Notes: a model not told the origin generated them from the letters alone. A DNA stretch of 29,018 nt from Prevotella sp. (GCA_031260865.1 JAISKQ010000158.1:1-29018), one strand, 5' to 3'; positions 16,040 through 23,664 are shown, counted from the first letter of the stretch. Numbers and translations are program-made.

Positions 16040-16930
16040 ATGATAGAAAAAATAGATAACTGGTTGAAAGACGTAAAGCGCCGGTACGCTTTAGGTCTTA
16101 CCATTTTTATGGCGCTCGCTTCGCCGGATATGAAGAAAAAATATGGCGATTATTTCCGCGAAGGCGATACGGACAACGTGGCGCCAAACGATCCCCGCTT
16201 TCCGATGCTCATCAATAAGGTAACGAATCTCTACAACATAGTAAGAGTCGATCCCTCCAAATATGCTGATACCCTTGCCAAAATAGCGGCTCCTATCGTT
16301 CAGACCAAAGAGCAGATAAAAGAAATTATCGCCCTGAAGGAAGAAACGGAAGCTTTAAACGACCTGATAAAGGAACTTGCGGCATCCGATGATGATAAGA
16401 CCGATGAAATAGAGCAGCTACAGGAAGAAATCGAAGAAAAAGACGCCGCTATAGACGACCTCAAAGCGCTCCTCAAGGCAAAAGGCTTGAAGGTGATGGA
16501 CGGCAAGGATTTGCCGACAGGGACAAAGAAGAAATACGACCGTATCAAGGCTATTGTTCCGCTGATGGCGGCAATCCATAGCGAACTGAAAGATACTTCC
16601 ATTACCGACGAACAGCGTAAAGAGAAAGCCGAAGAGCTATGCGACCTTGACGATGAACGCCGGACGCTCTGGGACGAAATCGACGCTTACCTGAATAACT
16701 CCGACGCCGTCCTTACCGAAGAAAAGAAAGTCGAATACTCGGAAGATCCTGTTATCCGCGGTATGCAAATCGGTAATCGCGTCAAGCGATTGACCGAAAA
16801 CATCAAACGCGCCAAAGACGCGATTGATAAACATATTGAAAGCAAGAAACCGAACCTGGAACAAAAAGCCCGCGAAAGACTGGCTGAGTTTGAGTCGGAA
16901 TTAAAAGAGTTGACAGAGGTTATAGGCTAA
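16040..16930 (+). CDS. coiled-coil protein of the prophage-like region
   Basis: A 296-residue charged helical protein with the chosen start MIEKIDNWLKDVKRRYALGL at 16040; an earlier in-frame ATG at 15992 lies in repeat DNA. About residues 95-165 (EEIEEKDAAIDDLKALLKAK) and the C-terminal third (NIKRAKDAIDKHIESKKPNL) are predicted coiled coils. It follows the tail-tube-like gene on the same strand and may be a tail or structural accessory protein. No family is recognised with confidence. Confidence 0.6.
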   Translation: MIEKIDNWLKDVKRRYALGLTIFMALASPDMKKKYGDYFREGDTDNVAPNDPRFPMLINKVTNLYNIVRVDPSKYADTLAKIAAPIVQTKEQIKEIIALKEETEALNDLIKELAASDDDKTDEIEQLQEEIEEKDAAIDDLKALLKAKGLKVMDGKDLPTGTKKKYDRIKAIVPLMAAIHSELKDTSITDEQRKEKAEELCDLDDERRTLWDEIDAYLNNSDAVLTEEKKVEYSEDPVIRGMQIGNRVKRLTENIKRAKDAIDKHIESKKPNLEQKARERLAEFESELKELTEVIG

Positions 16931-16948
16931 TTCACAGCCCACAAATGA

Positions 16949-16979
16949 AACAGCTCCCGAGATATGCCCGGGAGCTGTT
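16949..16979. terminator. bidirectional terminator for the coiled-coil gene and cassette D
   Basis: AACAGCTCCCG (16949-16959) and CGGGAGCTGTT (16969-16979), 11-bp perfect stem between convergent genes. Confidence 0.85.
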
Positions 16980-17003
16980 CCTTTTGTATAAAGTTTCTAT
17001 TTA

Positions 17004-17408
17004 TCAGAGCCTCACGGCCGCTAATTCTTTGCCTAATTCATGAATCGTTTCTTGTATTTTTACCGTTTGTTTTTCAGAGGCAAACGTAATCCGATTCTTA
17101 TACTGCCTCATAAGGGAAGCGTTTATTTTCGCTTTTACCGCCAACTTGGACACATTAATCCAATCGAAATAATCGAAGAACGACGCCAAATCGTACTTGT
17201 ATTCAAATATTGGATTATCTATTTCAGCCGGGACGGGTTTACCTATTTCATTATACATATTTTTATAATCCAATATAGCCCGCGATAAGTTCTGTTTTGC
17301 TTCTTCCACCGATTTGCCTTGGGCGTTTAAGCTATGCTTATCCATATCCGGCACGTATATACTGTATGTGCCTTCATCCCATAGTTCAATTACCGCTAAA
17401 TGTTTCAT
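17004..17408 (-). CDS. hicB: HicB-family antitoxin with HTH, cassette D
   Basis: A 134-residue HicB: N-terminal RNase-H-like half (LAVIELWDEGTYSIYVPDMD, KSVEEAKQNLSRAILDYK) and C-terminal HTH-like half (LAVKAKINASLMRQYKNRIT, VKIQETIHELGKELAAVRL). The HTH diverges from the NQKQL pattern of the other HicBs here, so it may read a different operator. Cassette D is the only one on the minus strand and lies between the coiled-coil gene and the transposase remnant. Confidence 0.85.
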   Translation of the reverse strand: MKHLAVIELWDEGTYSIYVPDMDKHSLNAQGKSVEEAKQNLSRAILDYKNMYNEIGKPVPAEIDNPIFEYKYDLASFFDYFDWINVSKLAVKAKINASLMRQYKNRITFASEKQTVKIQETIHELGKELAAVRL

Positions 17409-17440
17409 CTTGCAATCTATTTTAATTTATTGTATAAAGC

Positions 17441-17460
17441 GCGGGTCATTTCAGACCCGC
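17441..17460 (-). other. cassette D hairpin over the hicA stop
   Basis: GCGGGTC (17441-17447), loop, GACCCGC (17454-17460), perfect 7-bp stem containing the hicA stop codon. Confidence 0.75.
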
Positions 17461-17631
17461 CTCCTTCATCATGGTATTCAGCGTACCACCTTTCAGTTCT
17501 TGGCTTTGATGTCTTGATACCCTGAAATATGTATCGGTAACAGGACTGTACCAAACATCATGTTCTTTGCCGTGACTTACGAAGTAACATCCAATCTTGG
17601 ATGCTTTCCTTAAAAACTCTGATGTTTTCAT
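17446..17631 (-). CDS. hicA: HicA-family toxin, cassette D
   Basis: A 61-residue HicA starting MKTSEFLRKASKIGCYFVSH. The catalytic-type His is in GKEHDVWYSPVTDTYFRVSR, with an extra residue compared with the GSH form, and the C-terminus ELKGGTLNTMMKEAGLK matches the HicA last helix. It belongs to the same subgroup as the cassette J toxin (WYSP motif). The start at 17631 avoids an upstream extension into the leader arm. Confidence 0.85.
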   Translation of the reverse strand: MKTSEFLRKASKIGCYFVSHGKEHDVWYSPVTDTYFRVSRHQSQELKGGTLNTMMKEAGLK

Positions 17632-17654
17632 GAAATAAAGAACTTTATACACTA

Positions 17655-17686
17655 CAAATATAACAATAATGTTATATATATCAAAA
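17655..17686 (-). promoter_or_regulatory. cassette D promoter with operator-like palindrome
   Basis: Minus-strand -33 TTTTG (17682-17686) and -7 TATATTTG (17655-17662), spacer 19 bp. ATATAACA/TGTTATAT (17658-17665, 17670-17677) forms an 8-bp-armed palindrome overlapping the -7 box. Confidence 0.7.
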
Positions 17687-17859
17687 TAAAATCAACTGAA
17701 ATTTAGGGTATTTAATTTTTTTTCTTGCGTAATTAAAAATAGTTTGTTTGAGGGTTTTGTAAATTGCTAAAATACAGTAGATTAGACTTAAGTGTATTTG
17801 GGGAAAACCGCAGGTTTTCGTACCTTTAAAGCGATGATTCACAGTCAGATGCTTTTTGT

Positions 17860-18453
17860 GTGACACCTGCGATTTATGACCGGTATACAGAGATTATAGT
17901 AACTGCGCTGTCAGGTACAAAGTTAAAAATAAATAAATGCAAACGTAACTTTATGTTTGAAATATTCATGCTTTATCTAAGTATTCCCGACCGGATTAAC
18001 TTCCTGCAATTAGGGCGATACAGCCGTTCCGGCGAGCAGCGTTTTCGCAGGCAGTTTGAGAGTGGATTTGACTTTTTCTCTTTCAACAGTTTTCTGGTAT
18101 CGCCTTATATGGGCAAGCGCAATGCGGTAGCCTTTGATGCCTGTTTTATCCGTAAATCCTGCAAACATACACCCGGAATAGGTTACTTTTGGTCGGGCTG
18201 TGCCGGTAAAGTGCTTCGCGGGTTGGAAGTATTGAGTCTTTCGCTTATTGATGCCGATACTCGAATGAGTTTTCATTTGAAAGCTACTCAAACACCCCTT
18301 GCAAATTGTTTGTTCGACAACCAACTCACTCTTCCCGATTGGTATGCGGCGGTAATAAAAAAATACCTCGTGCAAATTACGAAAGCACTGAAAAACCCCT
18401 CGAAATCCAATTTTACCCCTTCCACAGGCTCGGTAAAGGGTGCTAATTTGTAA
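17860..18453 (+). pseudogene. remnant of an IS4-like DDE transposase
   Basis: This 197-codon frame contains segments typical of a Bacteroidetes transposase: LYLSIPDRINFLQLGRYSRS, then SPYMGKRNAVAFDACFIRKS with the first DDE aspartate, and TPGIGYFWSGCAGKVLRGLE. It stops after about 195 residues, well short of a full DDE transposase, so the later catalytic residues are lost. The start is GTG at 17860 or ATG at 17953. A GAAAACC/GGTTTTC hairpin lies upstream near 17803-17819. The junction with the portal frame is around 18450-18489. The exact IS family is not certain. Confidence 0.7.
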
Positions 18454-18488
18454 AAAAAAAAGGACTTTTTCAGTGCCCTCAGATAACA

Positions 18489-19568
18489 TTGGAGGAACTT
18501 TTGCCGTCTGAAGCTCCGGAAATATTCACATTCATAGAGAACAATAATATTTTCCGAATCTTACAGGAAGCCGGGAACGATTTAGTGACGTTTGCCGATG
18601 GATATATCGAATTGATAGTTGACAAGAATGAAAAACCTAAAATTGTTATGGTACGTCACAAAGAAGCCGCATTCAGCCGTCTAAGCGTACAAGACGAAAA
18701 AACGGGAAAGGTTGACTATCACGGCTATTCGTCAAAATGGGGTAACAGCGATCTGGATGATGTTATTGTCACTCCATTTTTAGATCGTGCGGCGCCATTA
18801 TACGACTTGAAGAAACGTTTGGGTCTTCTTCCTGATGAAACGACAGGCAAGCCCAAAAAGACCGGAGAAAAACGCTTCGTTTTATCCTTAGGCTTACCGG
18901 TTCCCGGACGCTTTTACTATAACAGACCTTACTGGTGGTCTATCTTTATTTCCGGATGGTATGACTTTTCGTGTGCCATGCCGAAATTCAAACAAGCGTT
19001 GATTGAAAATAAGATGAAGATCTTATTTAAAGTCAGCATCAATGAAAATTTCTGGTCAAAGCTATACCAATCGGAAGGCATTACCGACCCCAAAAAGCAA
19101 GCAGCCCGGAAGAAAGAGTTTCTTACTGAGTTGGACAATTTCCTTGCGGGAAAAGAGAATGCCGGCAAAAGCTTCGTCAGCCATTTCAAATATGACCAAG
19201 TAAAAGGTTATGAAATTCATGATATTATCATTACCCCTATTGAGTCAAAACACGATGGCGGCGAATACAACGATGATGTGGAAGAGGCAAGCAACGTGAT
19301 TTCTTACGCGATGGGCGTACATCCCTCTTTACAGGGCGCGACTCCCGGAAAAGGCAAAAGTATAAACGGAACGGAGGCCAGGGAACTGTTTATCATTAAG
19401 CAGGCTATGACGAAACCACTCCGTGACGCGCTTTTGCTATTCCTGAATATTTGCAAAGCTATTAATGAGTGGAATCCGGATATCTATTTTGTGATTCCTA
19501 ATATTATGCTTACAACTTTGGATAAGAACACCGGCGCGGAAAAGAACATCGGAAATGAAAAAATTTGA
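18489..19568 (+). CDS. phage portal-like protein, truncated at the N-terminus
   Basis: The frame is open from 18447 and the only start is a weak TTG at 18489, directly after the transposase remnant, so the true 5' end of the gene has been lost. The visible C-terminal part has portal-like features: YAMGVHPSLQGATPGKGKS, then INGTEARELFIIKQAMTKPL, resembling the clamp and helical region of Bacteroidetes phage portals. In an intact phage the portal is the DNA entry ring of the capsid. It is followed 3 bp later by DUF6712. Probably non-functional. Confidence 0.65.
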   Translation: MEELLPSEAPEIFTFIENNNIFRILQEAGNDLVTFADGYIELIVDKNEKPKIVMVRHKEAAFSRLSVQDEKTGKVDYHGYSSKWGNSDLDDVIVTPFLDRAAPLYDLKKRLGLLPDETTGKPKKTGEKRFVLSLGLPVPGRFYYNRPYWWSIFISGWYDFSCAMPKFKQALIENKMKILFKVSINENFWSKLYQSEGITDPKKQAARKKEFLTELDNFLAGKENAGKSFVSHFKYDQVKGYEIHDIIITPIESKHDGGEYNDDVEEASNVISYAMGVHPSLQGATPGKGKSINGTEARELFIIKQAMTKPLRDALLLFLNICKAINEWNPDIYFVIPNIMLTTLDKNTGAEKNIGNEKI

Positions 19569-19571
19569 GCT

Positions 19572-20519
19572 ATGGCTATAATAAATAACATTGAGCAGTT
19601 GAAAGAAACCGTGAAGGTGAACAAAGATTCGCCTTTCCTTAATTGGGTAATATTCCTGAATGACGCGCGCGACCATTTTCTTGTCAATTATTTAGGTTCA
19701 TCACTTGTGGAAAGGTTAGAGGGACCGGACACTGTCGATGTCGCGGATGATGATAAGAAATACAGCCGGATTTTACCGCTTGCAAGACGTGCTTTAGGTC
19801 CGTATGCCGTGATGTTGTCCACCGATGAAATGAGTATCAATACAGGTGATGGCGGTCATACGGTGACAAAATCCGATAAACTTACTCCGGCTTCCGATGC
19901 CAAAATAGCCAAAGCTTCGGACAGCCTGCACGAAAGGGCTTGGCGAAATCTTGAATGTCTTCTTGAATATTTACATGGACATGAATCGGATTATCCTGAA
20001 TGGAAAGAAAGTAAATATTACAAGAATAGACAAACATCGTATTTCCCTTCCGCCGAAGTGTTTCAAGATTCCGGGCTGATAGATATAAAATACAGCCGGT
20101 TAACCTTTGAAAAACTTAGACAACTGATTATAAGCATTGAGAAAACCGAAGTGAAGCCCTTACTTCCCGAAACGTTGGAAAATCAACTTTTCATCTCTGC
20201 CGAAGGCAATGCCGGTGATTTGGATTTGTCTTCGTTGTTGGGGAAGATAAGAGCTTACATCGGCGCCCGAGTAGCGGAGCTGCACACAAGTCAAACAACC
20301 AGAGTGCAGCGGTCGAAATACAACAATCTGGAATACAAAGCAGTGATACGTCCTCTTTACAGCGATGAATCGACTGATCTTCGTAATTATTATGCCACTC
20401 AAGCGGCTTATTGGAAAAGTGAAATCATTTCAATGCTTCCGGGACTTGGAGTTGATTTAACAGGCAGTAAAATAGACTGGAATAATAAAGATAAAAAAAT
20501 ATTTTCCGCGATTATATGA
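19572..20519 (+). CDS. DUF6712 family phage protein
   Basis: A 315-residue protein beginning MAIINNIEQLKETVKVNKDS, then FLNDARDHFLVNYLGSSLVE. The opening pattern, a target position followed by a helix ending in YLG, matches DUF6712 proteins that sit beside portals and tail genes in Bacteroidetes prophages and may be head-tail connectors. The function is not established. It overlaps the next gene by ATGA, indicating translational coupling. Confidence 0.65.
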   Translation: MAIINNIEQLKETVKVNKDSPFLNWVIFLNDARDHFLVNYLGSSLVERLEGPDTVDVADDDKKYSRILPLARRALGPYAVMLSTDEMSINTGDGGHTVTKSDKLTPASDAKIAKASDSLHERAWRNLECLLEYLHGHESDYPEWKESKYYKNRQTSYFPSAEVFQDSGLIDIKYSRLTFEKLRQLIISIEKTEVKPLLPETLENQLFISAEGNAGDLDLSSLLGKIRAYIGARVAELHTSQTTRVQRSKYNNLEYKAVIRPLYSDESTDLRNYYATQAAYWKSEIISMLPGLGVDLTGSKIDWNNKDKKIFSAII

Positions 20520-21298
20520 GAACGCTGACATTTACAGATGAAACCGCACAAGTAAAATCATATCTGTTACCGGGCGAATGGGACGAACTCACACCTGATC
20601 AGCTGCTATTTCTTATTGAATTAGTCAATAAGAATTTATCTGCCGAAGAAATTAAACTCAAGATGTTGCTTTATTGCCTGAAAGGGCGTGTGCAAAAAAG
20701 CAACATAGATATGAGTTTTCGTATCAAAATTAGTAAAAAATATTTTGACCTGTCGGCTGACGAGCTGTATGCTATTTGCGAAATATTTGATTACCTGTTC
20801 GCCTATAAGGATGAACAGCCTCAAATAAATCCGCGTATAGTGAACAATCCTTTTCCGGTGATCCGTGCCGGATGGGTGAAATTGTACGGATCCGCCGACG
20901 GGCTAACCGACTATACTTATCAGCAATTTATAGAGTTGCAAATTGCCCGGACAGAAGCCGGCAACTCGGAAAAGACGATGACAGCGTTTATTTCATTGAT
21001 GTATAAACGCAAGAACGGCAAACAATCGAAATGGTTTGCTTTGGTTCCAACTAAGAAGAGAATAGCCATCCTTTGGTTTTATTTGGGTTGCATAAATTTT
21101 TTGCAGGAACGTTTCCCCTTGGTATTTTCGGGAGAAAGCGCCTCCGATGTAGTTGATGGGCAAATGCGTATTGTGGATGCCCTGGCGAAAAATGATGTTA
21201 CCAAAAAGAAAGAAGTAAGAAATTCAGATTTATATGAAGCCCTATATACAATGCAGATTGCTGCTGAAGAGAGTGAGAGAATAAGAAAAAAAGAATAA
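20516..21298 (+). CDS. prophage protein of unknown function
   Basis: A 260-residue protein coupled to DUF6712 by a 4-bp overlap. It starts MRTLTFTDETAQVKSYLLPG, contains LTPDQLLFLIELVNKNLSAE, and ends in a charged helix with IAAEESERIRKKE. The helical character and its position suggest a tail-assembly chaperone or other morphogenesis factor, but no motif proves this. It is followed by a strong terminator. Confidence 0.6.
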   Translation: MRTLTFTDETAQVKSYLLPGEWDELTPDQLLFLIELVNKNLSAEEIKLKMLLYCLKGRVQKSNIDMSFRIKISKKYFDLSADELYAICEIFDYLFAYKDEQPQINPRIVNNPFPVIRAGWVKLYGSADGLTDYTYQQFIELQIARTEAGNSEKTMTAFISLMYKRKNGKQSKWFALVPTKKRIAILWFYLGCINFLQERFPLVFSGESASDVVDGQMRIVDALAKNDVTKKKEVRNSDLYEALYTMQIAAEESERIRKKE

Positions 21299-21333
21299 GG
21301 TTTGTTTGGTTTCTTTTTGTTTGTTTGTTTTTA

Positions 21334-21376
21334 TTAGGTTGGAAAAGTGTGAGTAGATATGCTCACACTTTTTTTT
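21334..21376 (+). terminator. prophage gene terminator, first copy of a duplicated 43-bp block
   Basis: AAAAGTGTGAG (21343-21353) and CTCACACTTTT (21362-21372) with a T-tract. The whole 43-bp block is repeated at 22000-22043, so the two copies bracket cassette E. Confidence 0.9.
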
Positions 21377-21424
21377 GTAAGCTCCTAGTAAATATGTTAT
21401 ATAACATGAAATTTCTTATTGTAA

Positions 21425-21456
21425 TTTTGGTAATATGAAATTTCTTATTAACTTTG
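21425..21456 (+). promoter_or_regulatory. cassette E promoter with doubled operator
   Basis: -33 TTTTG (21425-21429) and -7 TAACTTTG (21449-21456), spacer 19 bp. The spacer is a near-palindrome centred on GAAATTTC (21431-21450). ATGAAATTTCTTATT occurs twice (21405-21419, 21435-21449), and the palindrome ATGTTATATAACAT lies at 21394-21407. Confidence 0.7.
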
Positions 21457-21494
21457 TATTGTCAAGATGTAACAAACACTAAATCTTTGAAATA

Positions 21495-21521
21495 ATGGAT
21501 AACGAAACAGAAAAAGAATAA
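21495..21521 (+). CDS. 8-codon ORF in the first-gene position of cassette E
   Basis: ATG to TAA encodes MDNETEKE, ending 3 nt before the DUF5053 start. It may be a remnant of a small first ORF or a leader peptide. No inter-ORF hairpin is present here, unlike in the other cassettes. Confidence 0.35.
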   Translation: MDNETEKE

Positions 21522-21524
21522 ATA

Positions 21525-21932
21525 ATGAATATAGAAAATTTATTAGCCGAATGGCAAAACATTGATACAGAAGAAGGGAAACAAACCTTTATAAGCAAAG
21601 CGAAAGAAAATTTCAGGATATTACCGAAAGAGGAAAAAAATAAATTTGCGGAAGACTTCTTCGCCGCTGCCGAAAAAGAAGTATCACGAGGAGAAAAACT
21701 GCTGGAAGAAATTGAAATGAGAGAACGGCTTAATCATATTATACCGTTTATTAATATTTCCGAAATTTCAAAGAAATATTTTCACAAGAGTGCGAATTGG
21801 CTTTATCAGCGCATTAACGGTTATAATGTGAATGGCAAACCTGCAAAATTTTCGGATGAAGAAAAGAATGTTTTACGCTTCGCGCTGAACGATATATCAA
21901 AGATAATGCAGGACGCATCTTCAAAGATTTAG
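21525..21932 (+). CDS. DUF5053 protein, cassette E
   Basis: A 135-residue protein. The N-terminal helical half (LLAEWQNIDTEEGKQTFISK, a Lys/Glu-rich stretch, then FAEDFFAAAEKEV) is followed by the HTH-like half NISEISKKYFHKSANWLYQR, INGYNVNGKPAKFSDEEKNV and a closing helix ALNDISKIM. It is most similar to the proteins at 23143 and 23955. It seems to have lost its partner ORF and is flanked by duplicated terminators. Confidence 0.78.
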   Translation: MNIENLLAEWQNIDTEEGKQTFISKAKENFRILPKEEKNKFAEDFFAAAEKEVSRGEKLLEEIEMRERLNHIIPFINISEISKKYFHKSANWLYQRINGYNVNGKPAKFSDEEKNVLRFALNDISKIMQDASSKI

Positions 21933-21963
21933 TTTGTTATCTTGACAATACAAACTCCTGCAT

Positions 21964-21991
21964 AAGCCTCGCTGTTAGCGGGGCTTTTTAG
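21964..21991 (+). terminator. cassette E terminator
   Basis: AAGCCTCGCT (21964-21973) and AGCGGGGCTT (21977-21986) with one G.U pair, then T-rich sequence. Confidence 0.85.
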
Positions 21992-21999
21992 TTTTTTAG

Positions 22000-22043
22000 T
22001 TAGGTTGGAAAAGTGTGAGTAGATATGCTCACACTTTTTTTTT
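22000..22043 (+). terminator. duplicated 43-bp terminator block, second copy
   Basis: Repeat of 21334-21376 placed directly after cassette E and before cassette F (stem 22009-22019, 22028-22038). Confidence 0.9.
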
Positions 22044-22078
22044 ATTTTTAAAATAGTTGTAAAAAAAGTACTATTTTA

Positions 22079-22109
22079 TTTGATGATTGTAAAATTACTA
22101 CTATATTTG
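22079..22109 (+). promoter_or_regulatory. cassette F promoter
   Basis: -33 TTTG (22079-22082) and -7 TATATTTG (22102-22109), spacer 19 bp. The spacer contains GTAAAATTAC with short inverted arms. Confidence 0.7.
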
Positions 22110-22136
22110 TATAGTCAAATAGAAATAAAGAGATCT

Positions 22137-22331
22137 ATGAAAGTTTGGAAAGTAAAAGAAATGATTAATTATGTGGAGAGTGACGGTTGGTATCTCGCAG
22201 CACAAAGGGGCAGCCACCGACACTTTAAGCATCCGACAAAGAAAGGGAGGGTAACAATACCCGGAAAGCTAAGCGATGACTTGGCACCTAATACAGCAAA
22301 TAGTATTTTAAGACAAGCAGGGCTGAAATAA
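22137..22331 (+). CDS. hicA: HicA-family toxin, cassette F
   Basis: A 64-residue HicA starting MKVWKVKEMINYVESDGWYL. The catalytic-type His is in AAQRGSHRHFKHPTKKGRVT, and the C-terminus is the usual NSILRQAGLK helix. The start at 22137 is preferred because the upstream in-frame extension crosses the promoter. It is of the same subgroup as the broken toxin of cassette K. Confidence 0.9.
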   Translation: MKVWKVKEMINYVESDGWYLAAQRGSHRHFKHPTKKGRVTIPGKLSDDLAPNTANSILRQAGLK

Positions 22332-22338
22332 GCCCTGC
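22317..22338 (+). other. cassette F hairpin over the hicA stop
   Basis: GCAGGGCT (22317-22324), GAAATA loop, AGCCCTGC (22331-22338), perfect 8-bp stem with the stop codon in the loop. Confidence 0.8.
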
Positions 22339-22354
22339 ACAAAACCAAAGAACG

Positions 22355-22762
22355 ATGGAAAAAATTATTGTAATAGTAGGAATGACTGATAATAACTATT
22401 CGGCAAGCACCGATATAGGCGAAGGAATAGCAGTAGCCACCGGCAATACCTTTGAGGAATTGAAAGATGAAATGAAATCAGCTGTAGAATTTCATTTGGA
22501 ATGTATGCGAGAAGATAGCGAAGATATTCCGGCTGCTTTTAGCGGAGAATATGAATTGGTCTATAAGTTTGACCCTCAAAGCCTATTAACTCACTATAAT
22601 GGCATCTTTACAAAAGCAGCGCTTGAAAAACTTACAGGGATTAACCAACGACAGTTGCAACGATATGCTTCAGGTGAAACAAAACCACGCCCGGAACAGT
22701 CGAAAAGAATAGCAAGGGCATTACATAACCTTGCGGACGAATTGCGTATTGTGGATCTCTAA
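22355..22762 (+). CDS. hicB: HicB-family antitoxin with HTH, cassette F
   Basis: A 135-residue HicB with the N-terminal toxin-binding fold (NYSASTDIGEGIAVATGNTF, LKDEMKSAVEFHLE) and the C-terminal HTH (LTGINQRQLQRYASGETKPR, then ALHNLADELRI). It should neutralise the cassette F HicA and repress the promoter at 22079. Confidence 0.9.
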   Translation: MEKIIVIVGMTDNNYSASTDIGEGIAVATGNTFEELKDEMKSAVEFHLECMREDSEDIPAAFSGEYELVYKFDPQSLLTHYNGIFTKAALEKLTGINQRQLQRYASGETKPRPEQSKRIARALHNLADELRIVDL

Positions 22763-22800
22763 AGTTTTTATTTGACAAAATTAAACCATCCACACCGCAG

Positions 22801-22833
22801 AGCCTGAGTCGAATGATTCAGGCTTTTTTTTTG
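22801..22833 (+). terminator. cassette F terminator
   Basis: AGCCTGAGTC (22801-22810) and GATTCAGGCT (22815-22824), one G.U pair, then a run of T. Confidence 0.9.
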
Positions 22834-22853
22834 GAAAAAAAGGCACTGAAATA

Positions 22854-22885
22854 TTTGTGCGTTTACCAAATGGTTACAATATTTG
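22854..22885 (+). promoter_or_regulatory. cassette G promoter
   Basis: -33 TTTG (22854-22857) and -7-like AATATTTG (22878-22885), spacer 20 bp. ACCAAATGGT in the spacer has short inverted arms. Confidence 0.55.
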
Positions 22886-22909
22886 TATTGTCAAATAATA
22901 ATAAACAAA

Positions 22910-23097
22910 ATGAATGAAGAAGTAAAAAAAAGCTCTTGCTGATAGTTGACAAGAGAATGAGAATTAAGGCGGAACTGAATGTGTATAACCTACTAAGCAA
23001 AGAAAAGAAAAAGGATAATGAAAACAAAATCAACCAACTGTTAGACCAGTTAAATGATCTTGACAAGTTAGAAAAAGAATTAAGGAAAAAATTGTAA
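22910..23097 (+). pseudogene. small first ORF of cassette G, frameshifted at an A8 run
   Basis: From ATG at 22910 the frame reads MNEEVKKSSC and stops. A -1 shift at the eight-A run (22924-22931) opens a frame to TAA at 23095-23097 that would give a 62-residue basic helical protein ending DKLEKELRKKL, much like the small ORF of cassette A in size and character. Alternatives are programmed slippage on A8, a real one-base deletion, or a start at ATG 22957 (46 residues). No family is recognised. Confidence 0.55.
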
Positions 23098-23102
23098 AAC
23101 AA

Positions 23103-23125
23103 GTCTCCCCCCGAAAGGGGGAGAC
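23103..23125 (+). other. cassette G inter-ORF hairpin
   Basis: GTCTCCCCC (23103-23111) and GGGGGAGAC (23117-23125) with a CGAAA loop, between the small ORF and the DUF5053 start. Confidence 0.8.
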
Positions 23126-23142
23126 ACAAAACATAAAAAAAT

Positions 23143-23553
23143 ATGGCGCTTCAAGATGAATTATTAAAGCTCAGAACTCTTTTAGATAACGAAGAAATGG
23201 AAAAGGCAAGCGAACTGACCGCGGAAATTCGCAAAAACTATACTTCACAGGAAGATAAAGACAGAATCGACGAATTTATATCCGCCGGATTGGATCAGCT
23301 CATAGAAGAAACAGATATATTTATCAATGATATGAAAATACGTATGCAATTGATTGAAATTCTTGATGTTGTATCCATTTCGTATATCGCGAAAAAATAT
23401 TTTAATAAAAGCCGTCAATGGCTCTATCAGAAGATAAATGGGAACACAAAGAACGGAAAAACGGTAAGATTCACACAGAGTGAAATAGATACTTTCAACT
23501 TTGCCCTTCAGGATATAAGTAAGAAAATAGGCTCCATAGCTATTCATTCATAG
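23143..23553 (+). CDS. DUF5053 protein, cassette G
   Basis: A 136-residue protein. The N-terminal half is helical (LLKLRTLLDNEEMEKASELT, EDKDRIDEFISAGLDQLIEE). The HTH-like half is SISYIAKKYFNKSRQWLYQK, INGNTKNGKTVRFTQSEIDT, then ALQDISKKI. It is close to the cassette E and H proteins. Confidence 0.78.
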   Translation: MALQDELLKLRTLLDNEEMEKASELTAEIRKNYTSQEDKDRIDEFISAGLDQLIEETDIFINDMKIRMQLIEILDVVSISYIAKKYFNKSRQWLYQKINGNTKNGKTVRFTQSEIDTFNFALQDISKKIGSIAIHS

Positions 23554-23578
23554 CTTATTTTTATTTGACACCATGAAA

Positions 23579-23606
23579 CCCCGCATTGAGCCGTGCGGGG
23601 TTTTTT
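23579..23606 (+). terminator. cassette G terminator
   Basis: CCCCGCA (23579-23585) and TGCGGGG (23594-23600), then TTTTTT. Related to the cassette B terminator. Confidence 0.9.
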
Positions 23607-23664
23607 ATTTCTCGCTTTCCGTATCCAAAAGTTCATATTTTATTAAAAAAAATCTACTAAACGC

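Larger units (their letters stand above)
16986..17650 (-). repeat. cassette D leader/trailer complementary arms
   Basis: On the minus strand the leader GTATAAAGTTC (plus positions 17640-17650) can pair with the trailer whose plus-strand reading is GTATAAAGTT (16986-16995). Pairing continues imperfectly for about eight more bases toward the genes. Confidence 0.75.
21453..21954 (+). repeat. cassette E leader/trailer complementary arms
   Basis: Leader TTTGTATTGTCAAGAT (21453-21468) is perfectly complementary to trailer ATCTTGACAATACAAA (21939-21954). AACAAA/TTTGTT extends the pairing after a small bulge. Confidence 0.92.
22114..22776 (+). repeat. cassette F leader/trailer complementary arms
   Basis: Leader 22114-22135 (from GTCAAATA to GAGATC) pairs with 22754-22776 (from GATCTC to TATTTGAC). 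Both outer blocks are perfect; the interior has a G.U, a bulge and two mismatches. The trailer arm includes the hicB stop codon. Confidence 0.75.
22889..23570 (+). repeat. cassette G leader/trailer complementary arms
   Basis: Leader TGTCAAATAA (22889-22898) pairs perfectly with TTATTTGACA (23561-23570), 8 nt after the DUF5053 stop. Confidence 0.78.

Noticed and set aside
18010..18489. Minus-strand 159-codon frame
   Set aside because: It is antisense to the transposase remnant, which has recognisable protein motifs on the plus strand.
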